64,000 nt of DNA from Panulirus ornatus (GCF_036320965.1 NC_092255.1:15595063-15659062); one strand, 5' to 3'. Positions 11,716 to 23,683 are shown, counted from the stretch's first letter. The notes: generated by a model from the letters alone, not told the origin. Program-made: numbers and translations.

Positions 11716-12058
11716 GGGCTCGTTATGAATGAACTTGTACGTGGGGCGACGAAATCTTACCAAAAGGCAAGGCTAGCGCGAAGCGCTCACCGTAAGAAAA
11801 TACAGAGCAAAGAAGTATGAGTCGTGCGAGTTACTTGTTGTCAAAAGTGTTATGCATAAGGAGAGACTGTTTGCTTGTGGACTGAAAGCCAGCAGCCCAC
11901 GTGTGGGTGAGGCAGAAAGAAAAGGGACCTGCCTGGAGTGACACTTGACATACGCTGAGGTGCTGGCTCACCGCACGACTGTTACTAACTCTCCCGAAAC
12001 CCAGGTGTTCAGTACCGGCACCGTACCTTCCTGGTCGGTGGCTTGGTAGCATCTAGTG

Positions 12059-12060
<2 letters not shown>
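11716..12060. other. No recognisable feature
   Basis: Short stretch between a LINE fragment and an AG array. Confidence 0.4.

Positions 12061-12107
<47 letters not shown>
12061..12107. repeat. (AG)n microsatellite
   Basis: Uninterrupted AG dinucleotides. Confidence 0.95.
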
Positions 12108-12108
<1 letters not shown>

Positions 12109-12692
12109 GAGGTGCTCCCGCACTCCTGCTGCGAGTGGTGACACACCATAAACCAGAGGTCACCTTCTACAATGGGATTATGGTACGTGGTCGTCGAGAA
12201 CCAATCATCTCCCCCAACAGGAGACCACCTTACTCTGCTCCCGCGTGGAGTTCTATACCACAGAGACGCAAGGAGCCCCATAAAAGGGGCATATTTGGGT
12301 GTCGCGATAATGAGCAAGATAACAAAAATACAACCTTGACTTTACAGCCACAAACAAGAATATCATTATTTCAAGATCCACAGGAAATGAGAGTAAACAA
12401 AGTGAAGATAATCACATAAGAAACCTGTCAAGATTATGATCCTGTGTTAAAGTAAGAGCTAAGGAAACAGAGAAGGTGGAAAGCAGTGTGCCTGGAGGAA
12501 TCGGAAAGACCAGAAAGACGAAAAACTAAGAGGGAAGGAGAGTGCTGGAGGACGTAGCGAGGGAGGGAGAGGAGGAAGAAAAGTGAGAGGAGTTAAGTGA
12601 GGAGTTCTGGGAGAGTGGGATGAGCAAACGCTTTGTCTAAGGCCGTAAGGAGGGGACCAGGGGCGGGCGAGCTAGGGACCTACTGGTGGAGG

Positions 12693-12748
<56 letters not shown>

Positions 12749-13161
12749 GGAGGAGGAGGGACTTGAGGAAAAATTACTCGGTGTTTTAAAGTTAGTCATG
12801 AAGAGTGATGAGACTTTGTTGGCCACTACAGGAGAGGAGGAGATGGAGCGGTGGCTGCGAGAGAGGCGATGATGCGAGGGCCCGGAGGATGGACGGTGGG
12901 GAGGAGAGTAGGGATAGGTGGGGTGAATAGGATGAAGCGGGAGGGAGGGGAAAAATATACGAGGAATAGGGAAGCTAGATAACTGAAGGTCTAGGACGAG
13001 GTCACCTGCTGGAGAACGAGTAACTGTGCCCCAAAGTCGTAATCTGTATACATGTACCAAGTCTTAACTCCCATACACACCTCCATGCCTGAGCCAGGTG
13101 TGTGCGCGTGTGTCTACTCGCTTCTCTGTCTGTTTCCCTATTCATAAATGTCAGTATGTGT

Positions 13162-13192
<31 letters not shown>

Positions 13193-14097
13193 AGAAAGAA
13201 AGATAGACACAAACTGTTTAAGATTGCATTTCGGCAAGTGGCGGGTCATAGAAAAATAACCCACAAGGTGTTTACACGGATGGGATGGGTTGCAAGAGGC
13301 TGCTGACAGAGTCAAGGAGCGACCTGACGAGGCAGAGGCCTTGGGCTGTAAGACGATAGATGCCGTCAGGGAGGACCTAGGTACTGCATGGTAGGAACTA
13401 CAGGAGAAGGAGGAGGACTGGCGGCAGGCAGGCAGGCAGGGAGGGAGGGAGGAACGCGGAACTCACCCACTGGACCAGTGGACCAAAAATATCTCAAAAG
13501 GCCCTCACGATCGCAAATGGCACCACGACATTTGAGGGAAAGTAGACGGGAGTATTGTAGGTTTAAAGAGAAAACTTAAGATGGGATCTTTTCATTCTTT
13601 CCCGTATGCATACTTGAAGATAAGGGAAAGAAACAAGTGATCCTTCCATGAAGGACGAGCCACGTACCCAGGAAAGACGAGGAACGAAACACCAGCTTCC
13701 AACACGATTTTTACAGGACGCCGCTTTGTATCAACGATAAAACAGGTCGACTGTCCCCTCCACACTGGCGATACTGTTCTCGTATCAGTTGACTTCCACC
13801 ACAGGATGACAGGCTGAGAAGCCAGCCAGCTAGGGGGGCTCGTACCTGCAATAGACGCGTGCTTCAGTTTCCAGAAGTGGGGTCAGGGGAAGGAGCGAAG
13901 CGAGAAGTCCTCATCCCCTTCGAAGGCTTCGGGAGGGAGAGGAAGCTCTGAGTATACGTGGACGGGTAACTAGGGATGAGGACCTGGACACCCCTAGTGG
14001 CGTGGGGTTTACTGACGACCGAATGACATAAAAGAGATCCAGGAGGCACAGGTGACTGGGTCGATATGGAGCCTGGCATGCAAGCTCTCCCCCCCCC

Positions 14098-14099
<2 letters not shown>
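12108..14099. other. Unrecognised sequence with a (CA)n tract
   Basis: (CA)n lies at 12,695-12,746, a purine-rich GGA/AGG stretch at 12,480-12,960, poly-A followed by GA at 13,162-13,190, and GGCAGGCAGGCAGG at about 13,421-13,440. No coding domain is recognised. Confidence 0.5.

Positions 14100-14145
<46 letters not shown>
14100..14145. repeat. (CA)n microsatellite
   Basis: Uninterrupted CA dinucleotides. Confidence 0.95.
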
Positions 14146-14147
<2 letters not shown>

Positions 14148-14428
14148 CCCCAACGAAGGTTATAATGTGTCGCAAGCACTTCACTCCCTCCAGCAACACT
14201 CCCTGCCCCCTAAGACACTTGCTCTCTTCAAGCACGACCCCTTTCAGCGTAGGTGTTTGAAACATCAACTGAGAGCGTCATTAATCATGTGTTCCCCGCC
14301 TCACGCTGCCATTGTCCTTGACCTCTACCCCACCAGGACCCTAACTCCACACCAAGAGTGTCCAGCTCGGCCAAGAACAGGAGACATCAGGCAAACTGCT
14401 GCCTATTAAGCACTCTACAGTCCACCCA

Positions 14429-14438
14429 CCCACCCACC

Positions 14439-14472
<34 letters not shown>
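14429..14472. repeat. (CCCA)n then (CA)n
   Basis: The CCCA motif passes directly into CA dinucleotides. Confidence 0.9.
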
Positions 14473-14484
14473 GCGATGCTATTT

Positions 14485-14678
14485 CCTGTGGAGCGGGGTA
14501 GCGCCAGGAATGGATAAAGGCAAGCAAGTATGAATATGTACATGTATGTATATTTTGATATGTATATGTGTGTGTATGGGCGTTTATGTATACATATGTG
14601 CATATCAGTAGATAGGTCGTTCTTCGTCTGCTTCATGACGCTACTTTGTTGACGCGGGAAACAGCGACTGAGTATTAT
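14485..14678 (+). mobile_element. LINE 3' UTR/tail, plus strand
   Basis: The TATGTACATGTATGTATATT-like 3' UTR, a TTCTTCGTCTG segment and a CGCTACTTTGTTGACGCGGG tail correspond to the LINE 3' UTR and tail in order. It ends in an ATA array instead of poly-A. It faces the minus-strand LINE at 14,801, so the two are tail to tail. Confidence 0.7.
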
Positions 14679-14688
14679 AATAATAATG

Positions 14689-14743
<55 letters not shown>

Positions 14744-14788
14744 TAATAATAATAATAATAATAATAATAAAGATAATAATAATAATAT
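14676..14788. repeat. (AAT)n microsatellite between two LINE tails
   Basis: About 36 ATA/AAT trinucleotides with rare G substitutions. Both flanks are LINE 3' tails pointing inward. Confidence 0.95.
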
Positions 14789-14800
14789 ATTCATTTATCT

Positions 14801-15871
14801 TTTATACTTTGTCGCTGTCTCCCGCGTTAGCGAAGTAGCGCAAGGAAACAGACGAAAGAATGGCCCAGCCCATACACATACACGCCCACACACGTACATA
14901 TACATACCTATACATTTCAATGTATACATACTTATACATACACAGACAAATACATATATACACATGTACATAATTCATACTTGCTGCCTTCAGCCATTCC
15001 TGTCGCTACCCCGCCACACATGAAATGGCACCCCCCTCCCCCCCGCACGCGCGCGAGGTAGCGCTATGAAAAGACAACAAAGGCCACATTCGCTCACACT
15101 CAGTCTGTAGCTGTCAGGTGTAATGCACCGAAAGTGCAGCTCCCTTTCCACATCTAGGCCCCACAAAACTTTCCATGGTTTACCCCAGACACTTCACATG
15201 CCCTGGTTCAATCCATTGACAGCACGTCGAACCCGGTATACCACATCGTTCCAATTCACTCTATTCCTTGCACGCCTTTCACCCTCCTGCATGTTCAGAC
15301 CCCGATCGCTCAAAATCTTTTTCACTCCATCCTTCCATCTCCAATTTGGTCTCCCACTTCTCCTCGTTCCCTCCACCTCTGACACATATATTCTCTTTGT
15401 CAATCTTTGTCAATCTCTTCATGTGACCAAACCATTTCAATACACCCTCTTCTGCTCTCTCAACCACACTCTTTTTATTACCACACATATCTCTTACCCT
15501 TTCATTACTTACTCGATCAAACCACACCACATATTGTCCTCAAACATCTCATTTCCAACACATCCACCCACCTCCGCACAACCCTATCGATAGCCCATGC
15601 CTCGCAACCATATAACATTGTTGGAACCACTATTCCTTCAAACATACCCATTTTTGCTCTGCGAGATAACGTTCTCGCCTTCCACACGTTCTTCAACGCT
15701 CCCAGAACCTTCGCCCCCTCCCCCACCCTGTGACTCGATTCCGCTTCCATGGTTCCATCCGCTATTAAATCCACTCCCAGATATCTAAAACTCTTCCTCC
15801 AGTTTTCCTCCATTCAAACGTACCTCCCAATTGACTTGTCCCTCAACCCTACTCTACCTAATAACTTTGCT

Positions 15872-15874
<3 letters not shown>
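14801..15874 (-). mobile_element. 5'-truncated LINE copy
   Basis: The reverse complement matches 59,150-60,000 of the reference copy plus a longer version of the 3' UTR containing TGTACATGTGTATATG-type sequence. The RT frame is broken, but large pieces remain (15,279-15,530 and 15,517-15,813 on minus), including YLGVDLIADGTMEAESSHRV and VLKWFGHM. Truncation falls within the coding region after motif C, at AAGAGCAAAGTTATTAGGTA, where an AT array begins. Confidence 0.9.

Positions 15875-15940
<66 letters not shown>
15875..15940. repeat. (AT)n at a LINE 5' truncation point
   Basis: About 33 AT units start exactly where the LINE copy stops. Confidence 0.95.
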
Positions 15941-15944
<4 letters not shown>

Positions 15945-16440
15945 TACCCCATCCTGTACTGTGCTTGTATCTTTACGGTGAATACATGGGGCCCCTCATC
16001 CGGCTTCTGTACCTTAAATCACATATCAAGTCCACCAACCACGTACATGGGTTCCGACCTATCCTGTATTCTGTATCTGTGTACTTGTATCGATGTCGAC
16101 CCTCAGCCCACCTTCGTAATAATTCCTGTACCCTCAAGTTTCGCGAATGCTTGCCATGTCTAGCCCGCCTCCATGGCATGTAAGGATGATCAGAAAAAAA
16201 TGATTCAACTAATTGGCTATGATATACAGCCTTGGTTCCTCCCCAGTAATGTGCTGGGATACAGACTTATCAGTTACACGTCACGAACATTACGTAAGGT
16301 GTGGGTATGATGCAGTGGGAGAGTCGAGAGATGTGCACCTGTAGTACAGCCCCAACACGGAGCTTAGCTGAACCACAGAGTTGTGGAGCTGCACACAGGT
16401 CTTAAGGAAGCTGTGGGGAAAGACAGCATCATACAGCTAG
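15941..16440. other. No recognisable feature
   Basis: Apparently unique sequence without a supported gene. Confidence 0.4.
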
Positions 16441-16442
<2 letters not shown>

Positions 16443-16508
<66 letters not shown>

Positions 16509-16548
16509 CATCATCATCATCATCATCATCACCATCATCATCATCATC
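16443..16548. repeat. (CA)n followed by (CAT)n
   Basis: The CA array (16,443-16,506) is followed by ATC/CAT triplets up to the start of the 20-bp minisatellite. Confidence 0.95.
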
Positions 16549-16555
16549 TACCCCT

Positions 16556-17546
16556 GGAAGTCAGGATCTGCTCTTGGAAGCTATGATTTGCCCCTGGAAG
16601 ACATGCTCCAGCCCTGGAAGCCATGCTCCAGCCCTGGAAGCCATGCTCCAACCCTGGAAGCCATGCTCCAACCCTGGAAGCCTTGCCCCAGCCCTGGAAG
16701 CCATGCTCCAACCCTGGAAGCGTTGCTCCAGCCCTGGAAGCCATGCTCCAACCCTGGAAGCGTTGCTCCAGCCCTGGAAGCCATGCTCCAACCCTGGAAG
16801 CCATGCTCCAACCCTGGAAGCCTTGCCCCAACCCTGGAAGCCATGCTCCAACCCTGGAAGCGTTGCCCCAACCCTGGAAGCCATGCTCCAACCCTGGAAG
16901 CCTTGCCCCAGCCCTGGAAGCCATGCTCCAACCCTGGAAGCGTTGCTCCAGCCCTGGAAGCCATGCTCTACACCTGGTAGCCATGCTCTACCTCTGGAAG
17001 CCTTGCTTCAACCCTGGAAGCCTTGGTCCAGCCCTGGAAGCCATGCTCTACCCCTGGAAGCCTTGCTCCAGCCCTGGAAGCCATGCTCTATCCCTGGAAG
17101 CCATGCTCCAGCCCTGGAAGCCATGCTCCAGCCCTGGAAGCCATGCTCTACCCCTGGAAGCCTTGCTTCAACCCTGGAAGCCGTGCTCTACCCCTGGAAG
17201 CCATGCTCCAGCCCTGGAAGCCATGCTCTACCCCTGGAAGCCATGCTCCAGCCCTGGAAGCCATGCTCCAGCCCTGGAAGCCATGCTCCAGCCCTGGAAG
17301 CCATGCTCCAACCCTGGAAGCCTTGCTCCAACCCTGGAAGCCATGCTCCAACCCTGGAAGCCATGCTCCAACCCTGGAAGCCATGCTCCAGCCCTGGAAG
17401 CCTTGCTCCAACCCTGGAAGCCATGCTCCAGCCCTGGAAGCCATGCTCCAACCCTGGAAGCCTTGCTCCAACCCTGGAAGCCATGCTCCAACCCTGGAAG
17501 CCATGCTCCAGGCCTGGAAGCCATGCTCTACCGCTGGAAACTATGA
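16556..17546. repeat. Minisatellite, 20-bp unit, ~50 copies
   Basis: The unit is CCATGCTCCAACCCTGGAAG, with A/G at position 11, CCTTGC/CGTTGC starts and TCTACC variants. Unit length is almost invariant. Twenty is not a multiple of 3, so all three forward frames give the same 20-residue repeat (LQPWKPCSNPGSHAPTLEAM). Overlapping frames of up to 394 codons on + and 146 on - are artefacts. Confidence 0.97.
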
Positions 17547-17732
17547 AGCTGCCCCTTGACGCCAGGATCTGTCCCATATGCATAATCTATCACTGTCCAG
17601 CAGGTTGTGAGGCCCTTATCCAGCCCCCCACACGTCTCGTAAAATTCATCAGACCTCGCCAAATTCCCGGCAGGAGAAGGGGAGACGAGATTCAATACGA
17701 CCAATCAGAGACCAAAATTTCTCTCAGGAGTC

Positions 17733-17895
17733 TTGACCGCGGCGTTACGACCCCTTGAGCAGGAGGGTGCGACCCATGAGCACGACGGGACGACCCTTGG
17801 ATGAGACGGTAGGATCCTCGAGCACGACGGTGTGGTCCTTGAGCACAATGGTACCACCCCTAGACCCTTGAGCAGGACGATGCGAGCCTTAAGTA
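17733..17895 (+). repeat. Degenerate ~20-bp minisatellite, 'family B'
   Basis: Copies of a CGACCCTTGAGCACGACGGT-like unit with drift. Related arrays occur at 33,440-33,945, 46,776-47,037 and, inverted, 51,871-52,205. Confidence 0.75.
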
Positions 17896-18013
17896 AGTTG
17901 GCAAGGCCTTTGACCTGACACGTAAAGGGTCAAGTCGAAGGATCAAGGCCATTAAAACAAGTGCTTAAGGGTCAAGTCGAACAAGACTGCGCAGAAACGG
18001 GGCGCAAAACAGA

Positions 18014-18303
18014 AATAAGATACCTCTCAAGAAGGGTGAGAGGCGTGCACAGGATACAGTAAACTGGAAAGATATGGTATACAGGGGTCGACGTACTGTC
18101 AATAGACTGGACCAGAGCATGTGTAACATCCGGGGTAAACCGTGGAAAGGTCTGTGGGGTCTGCTGGATGTGAATAGGGAGCTGTTTCGATGCATATCCC
18201 ATGACAGCTTAAGAATAAACGTCCACAAATGTGGCCTTTCTTCGTCTATCCCTGGCGCTACCTCGCTAACACGGGAAGTAACGATCAAGAATAAAAAAAA
18301 AAA
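18014..18303 (+). mobile_element. LINE 3' end, divergent subfamily
   Basis: It begins near AAGGGTGAGAGGCGTGCACA (matching about 59,757) and continues through TATGGTATACAGGGGTCGAC, the 3' UTR with GTGGCCTTTCTTCGTC, and tail CGCTACCTCGCTAACACGGG to poly-A. It has a longer 3' UTR than the 59.8-kb copy, similar to those in the minus-strand copies at 15 and 18.5 kb. Confidence 0.85.
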
Positions 18304-18434
18304 AAGAATGAAGAAGGTCTAACATTCTAAGGACCAGAGGGATACACGTACAGAACGGACGGCTATCGCTTCTAACTGCCCGTCCGTGAGGCTCTGCCAC
18401 AAGACTCCCGACTCCCCGCTCTGTCTCACTCTTT

Positions 18435-18437
<3 letters not shown>

Positions 18438-18514
<77 letters not shown>
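18438..18514. repeat. (AT)n at a LINE 3' tail
   Basis: The AT array abuts the tail of the minus-strand LINE at 18,515. Confidence 0.95.
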
Positions 18515-18516
<2 letters not shown>

Positions 18517-19591
18517 TACTTTGTCGCTGTCTCCCGCGTTTGCGAGGTAGCGCAAGAAAACAGACGAAAGAATGGCCCAACCCACCCACATACACATGTA
18601 TATACATACACGTCCACACACGCAAATATACATACCTATACATCTCAATGTATACGTATATATACAAACACAGACATATACATATATACACATGTACATA
18701 ATTCCCACTGTCTGCCTTTATTCATTCCCATCGCCACCTTGACACACATGAAATAACAACCCCCTCCCCCCTCATGTGTGCGAGGTAGCGCTAGGAAAAG
18801 ACAACAAAGGCCACATTCGTTCACACTCAGTCTCTAGCTGTCATGTAATAATGCACCGAAACCACAGCTCCCTTTCCACATCTAGGCCCCACAGAACATT
18901 CCATGGTTTACCCCAGACGCGTCACATGCCCTGGTTCAATCCATTGACAGCACGTCGACCCTGGTATACCACATTGTTCCAATTCACTCTATTCCTTGCA
19001 CGCCTTTCACCCTCCTGCATGTTCAGGCCCCGATCACTCAAAATCTTTTTCACTCCATCTTTCCACCTCCAATTTGGTCTCCCATTTCTCCTCGTTCCCT
19101 CCACCTCTGACACATATATCCTCTTGGTCAATCTTTCCTCACTCATTTTCTCCATGTGACCAAACCATTTCAAAACACCCTCTTCTGCTCTCTCAACCAC
19201 ACTCTTTTTATTTCCACACATCTCTCTTACCTTATTATTACTTACTCGATCAAATCACCTCACACCACATATTGTCCTCAAACATCTCATTTTCAGCACA
19301 TCCACCCTCCTGCGCACAACTCTATCCATAGCCCACGCCTCGCAACCATATAACATTGTTGGAACCACTATTCCTTCAAAAATACCCATTTTTGCTTTCC
19401 GATATAATGTTCTCGACTTCCACACATTCTTCAAGGCTCCCAGAATTTTCGCCCCCTCCCCCACCCTATGATCCACTTCCGCTTCCATGGTTCCATCCGC
19501 TGCCTAATCCACTCCCAGGCATCTGAAACACTTCACTTCCTCCAGTTTTTCTCCATTCAAACTTACCTCCCAATTGACTTGACCCTCAACC

Positions 19592-19594
<3 letters not shown>
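18515..19594 (-). mobile_element. 5'-truncated LINE copy
   Basis: The reverse complement covers tail, long 3' UTR and RT C-terminal coding region back to GGTTGAGGGTCAAGTCAATT (59,180 in the reference copy). Coding pieces at 18,922-19,221 and 19,255-19,488 contain GNKKSVVERAEEGVLKWFGH and the LYGCEAWAMDRVVRR segment, in different frames. AT arrays flank both ends. Confidence 0.92.

Positions 19595-19654
<60 letters not shown>
19595..19654. repeat. (AT)n at a LINE 5' truncation point
   Basis: The AT array starts exactly where the LINE copy ends. Confidence 0.95.
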
Positions 19655-19657
<3 letters not shown>

Positions 19658-20465
19658 GCTCGCGAGGTATGTACCACCAGCATAATTGTCACTCTGAATC
19701 TCTTATATCACCTTGATGAGCCTCATTACCTTAGCAAACACTCTCGTTGCCAAGTAAAAGTTCTTAACGCATACGAACACACGTCGCTTGCTCCTACCCC
19801 CCTACCCCTCCCTCCCCGCCTGAGAGCCATTAAAATTCCGTTTTCTGTGGACAACGTTAAAGCTCATCTTCGTAAACGCTCCTCCTAATCAGCTGTTTCT
19901 TTCATCCGTCGGGTAGCGATGAAATAAATAGCCTTCTAGAATCCTTCCCCATACATAAAGCAAATGGTACTGAGTGAGGAAATCTCATAACAGTAATCAA
20001 ATTCGTATTGTGGAAAGAAGTAAACAAAGACCCATTCTGAGGCAATAAATGTCATTGACTGGGGAGGGAGGGAACAGAACTTCATCGTTCCACATCCATG
20101 CACCTCGACGCCTCTACCTACGTTGGGGACCGTGATGAAAACAGAGCACCTCACCAGCCCGTCAGATGCAGGAGGGAACCTCGACAAACCACGTATTTGC
20201 ACATGTCAGAGTCGCTACTCTCACTCACTCTCCTCCCTCACCCCCACAAGCCTTCCCTCGCACTTAGGCAGCAGCCACCACATCTTGGGTATGACATGAC
20301 GAAGTAGATTGGATCACTCGTAAGGGGAAAGGTGTGAAGAATGTGGGACCCAGCGAGCGGGAGGCAGAGAGTTTCCCCCACTGTCCCTAACCATAGTGTT
20401 GATAGGTATTTTCTCATTAGGTTCAAATTGCAACACCTACCCTGAACACCTGCTCCAGCCTCATC

Positions 20466-20467
<2 letters not shown>
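19655..20467. other. No recognisable feature
   Basis: Apparently unique sequence. No frame longer than about 90 codons looks like a known domain. Confidence 0.4.

Positions 20468-20508
<41 letters not shown>
20468..20508. repeat. (CA)n microsatellite
   Basis: CA dinucleotides. A second tract lies at 20,628-20,649. Confidence 0.9.
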
Positions 20509-20510
<2 letters not shown>

Positions 20511-20776
20511 GGATTAAAACCCTTTTAAGAAGCAAACTTCTCTCATCCACCTGTTATGAACTAGAAGCAAAACTATCGTACATGCCTGAAGGGCGGTGAA
20601 CCGTTGAACAGCTGTGTCTCTGTCCACACACACACACACACACACACACGAGGGACAGTATTGCCAACATGAGGTTCAGCCACAGTATGGCTCACCCACA
20701 TACGAGACAAACCTTTCCAGATACAGCCATCAGACGAACGATTGCCTGGGGACTTCTCCAAAAGTCTCGGGTGGCT

Positions 20777-20885
20777 GGCTGTAGAACTTCACAGTAAACA
20801 AACCACTCACAGAACCTAACCCTGAGATAGCAACTCCCTCATCTCGTAGAGCTGTAGAACTTCACAGTAAACAAACCACTCGCAG
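20777..20885. repeat. Direct duplication, ~71-bp spacing
   Basis: CTGTAGAACTTCACAGTAAA plus CAAACCACTC occurs twice, near 20,779 and 20,850, followed by similar GATAGCAACTC segments. It is a two-copy tandem duplication. Confidence 0.85.
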
Positions 20886-21611
20886 ATAGCAACTCACCTA
20901 TCTCTGGAGCAGCGCATGCGTGTGCGTGTGTGTGTATTTCCAGCGTGGTCGCCGTGGGAGAAGCGTCGTGGACGTGAGTGGGTCTTGGGCGAAGCTGGAT
21001 CGGTGTGTGTGTGTGGATGATCGAGATGCCTCGGCCTCCCCTGCCACTCAGGTGGGAGACACTCACGAGACTACTCACTGTGTCCCCCCCACACACGAGC
21101 CTTCATCCACGCACGGCTGAAGTTTGACGGTACCCTGAAGGGGTCTTCTCGGAGTGGCGATATGCGTGCTAGACACAGCGTCTTGCCCTTACTGAGCTGA
21201 TGATGGGCAGCGACTGGACGCGACCCCTAAAGCTGCTTGTGCACAACACCAAGAACAGCGCATTGACCACACTGCAGACGCAAGTTATGGCAGAGTACAC
21301 TAAGAACAGGTCATTGATGAACACCGCTCCATGTACATACCATAGAAAATATGAAGAAATGCATACGAAAAAAAAAAAGACTTTGATGAAGGACACTGAA
21401 CTGCTTGGTTAACAACGGAACAAGCTGTTTAAGTCTCAAACTTAACCTTTACGCAATTCAGCAAGACCAGACACAATGCGCTCTCGCATTAGGGTCAAAT
21501 TTCTCTATCATGGTAGTATTTCGTTTGTGAAGCCAGAAGGAAGAGATCAGCATGCACAATACTGCATTTACCTGCCTAGTCGAGTCTTAACAACCACAAA
21601 AGTGATTACGT
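20886..21611. other. No recognisable feature
   Basis: Short GT runs near 20,920 and 21,004; no gene supported. Confidence 0.4.
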
Positions 21612-21772
21612 AAGTTCACAAGAAAAAAAAATAAAGCGTACGAGGTGTTAACCTGCCTCTTCCCTGCCAGACGTAAAAAATAAAGCGTACGAGGTAGTTC
21701 ACAAGAAAAAAAAGAAAAGATAATGAGTACGAGGTGTTAACCTGCCTCTTCCCTTGCCAGACGTAGGCACGG
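21612..21772. repeat. Partial tandem duplication around TACGAGGTGTTAACC
   Basis: AAAATAAAGCGTACGAGGTG, TTAACCTGCCTCTTCCC and TTCACAAGAAAAAAAA recur two or three times in shuffled order immediately upstream of the tRNA-like element. Confidence 0.7.
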
Positions 21773-21773
21773 C

Positions 21774-21910
21774 TACCCTGAGTTGCAAGCGGTAGCACTA
21801 CGTAGAGTTCCCGGGTTCGATCCTGGCTGTTGGAGGTTTCAGTTCACCACAAACATTTGTTGCATCGTTGTATTCTCTACAAGCATGCAAATTTACCTCC
21901 GCATGTTGCC
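21774..21910 (+). mobile_element. tRNA-like SINE head with Pol III boxes (candidate)
   Basis: A B-box match (GGTTCGATCC, 21,814-21,823) follows an A-box-like TTGCAAGCGGT (21,783-21,793) at about 30 bp. This is the layout of a tRNA-derived SINE promoter. Acceptor and anticodon stems do not fold cleanly, so a functional tRNA gene is unlikely. The 3' end is not defined. Confidence 0.45.
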
Positions 21911-22640
21911 AAAAAGTTTTTTTTGCCTCTTGTACCAAAAAAAAAAAAAACCCTTTTGTATGATTCAAATTTGTGTGGTGGCGCTGGGGTTTTTTTTCCC
22001 CACTACTACTGACCCATCTCAGTTGGGGTTATCGTTCGCGAAACGTTCCTCACGAGATAACTCGTAAATAACCTATCTTGTAAATCGTATTATGAAAAAC
22101 ATCGAAGAAACACGAAAAAACTTTGAATTAAGAAAAAAAAACAATCATAGAAAACGGGCTCGCGAAAACTCATTTTCAAGATTCAAATCCTTAGACTTGT
22201 TAGGAACCCTGTGGTAGAAAGTCGTTCTTAGAGAACACATCACAGAACTAGAACGGTAGAACACCCTGCCCTTATCCTAGAAAACTCGTGTGAGACGAGA
22301 TAATAGCAAAAAAAAAAAAAAATGACTTTAGACAACTGGTTTCGGATCTGTGGCAAAATACTTATCTTCGAGCTAGATCACACATCACAGCAACCAGAGT
22401 AGATTGACCTCCCTCGTCCTAGACTGACGTAGAGAAAAACAGAAGAAATCCTACAGTACCACTATCTAAAAAGCACCTGGTTTAGAGACCAACCCTCGAA
22501 AATGAAAGAAGAGGGCAGGCAGGCGTGGGTGGGAGGGCCTTCGAAAAACCAACTTCGCAGAGATGGTCTGTCAACCTTTTCTCCAAGGTCACTCAAGAGA
22601 CCGCTATGTGTGAGAGGGGTGGGGTCCTGGCTCGAAGCGG
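21911..22640. other. No recognisable gene; A-rich runs
   Basis: Several poly-A/T runs (near 21,938, 21,990 and 22,308) and no recognised domain. The first part may be the body of the preceding SINE. Confidence 0.4.
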
Positions 22641-23125
22641 GCTGACACCACACACTGGCCGACTGATCAAAGTGAGGAGGGAGGTATTTCTCACCGTCCC
22701 TACCTACCCCGCGGAAGCCCACTTAAGGCGGCCTGACACCTCACACTGATCGAAGTGAGGAGGGAGTTCGTTCTCACCGTTCCTACCTACCCCGCGCGAA
22801 GCCCGCTTGAGGCGGGCCGACACCACAATGATCGAAGTGAGGAGGGAGGTATTTCTCACCGTCCCTACCTACCCCCGCGCGAAGCCCACTTGAGGCGGCC
22901 TGACACCACAATGATCGAAGTGAGGAGGGAGTTCGTTCTCACCGTCCCTACCCCCCAGCGAGGCCCACTTGAGGCGGCCCTGACACCACACATTGGCCGA
23001 AGTGAGGAGGGAGTTCGTTCTCACCGTTCTTACCCCCGCGCGAAGTCCACTTAAGGCGGGCCGACACCACAATGATCGAAGTGAGGAGGTAGTTCGTTCT
23101 CACCGTCCCTACCCCTCAGCGAAGC
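22641..23125. repeat. Tandem repeat, ~75-82-bp unit, ~6 copies
   Basis: The unit begins GAAGTGAGGAGGGAGTTCGT, continues TCTCACCGTCCCTACC, and contains GGCGGCCTGACACCACA. Units vary in length by small indels. Confidence 0.92.
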
Positions 23126-23280
23126 CCTAGCCTGACTTACACACAGAGAGGTGGAGGTCCTCACGGTGGTAATGAAGGGAGATGATAACAGAGGGTGAGT
23201 CTCTGTGGGTCTTGTGAGAGGCACCTTCGCTGTCTACCGTGGCCCTCTCGTCTCGGAGGAGGGTCATGTACGGGTACCAG

Positions 23281-23281
23281 G

Positions 23282-23308
<27 letters not shown>
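23281..23308. repeat. (AG)n microsatellite
   Basis: AG dinucleotides. Confidence 0.85.
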
Positions 23309-23312
<4 letters not shown>

Positions 23313-23493
23313 TGTAGTAGGGGTCTTGTGAGAGGCACTTCGATCCCACCGTCTCCTTATCTCGAGTGATCTATAATTAGCCTCTACAGGAAAAGGCCGA
23401 TAAAAATGTATGGAGGAGGAGGAGGAGGGTGAAGGAGGAGGAGGAGGGTGAGGTCGTCGGTGTGTTTTGACGTGCGTTCCCTCAGGAGCACCT

Positions 23494-23497
<4 letters not shown>

Positions 23498-23548
<51 letters not shown>

Positions 23549-23581
23549 GTTGTTGTTGTTGTTGTTTTTGTTGTTGTTTTT
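23498..23581. repeat. (GT)n followed by (TTG)n
   Basis: The GT array (to 23,547) passes into TTG trinucleotides. Confidence 0.93.
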
Positions 23582-23683
23582 GATGTTCGATCATAGAGGC
23601 TACCGGATGTTGCCCCACTCCCTCGGGCATAACTGATGCGGTAAAATCAGGTATCCAGCCATTTGGGGGTGGAGGGGGAGGGA

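Noticed and set aside
16574..17758. 394-codon forward frame as a gene
   Set aside because: It lies almost wholly in a 20-bp tandem array; all three forward frames and the minus strand are open for the same reason.
21774..21850. Functional tRNA gene
   Set aside because: The B box is good, but the T arm is mismatched and no acceptor or anticodon stem pairs convincingly.
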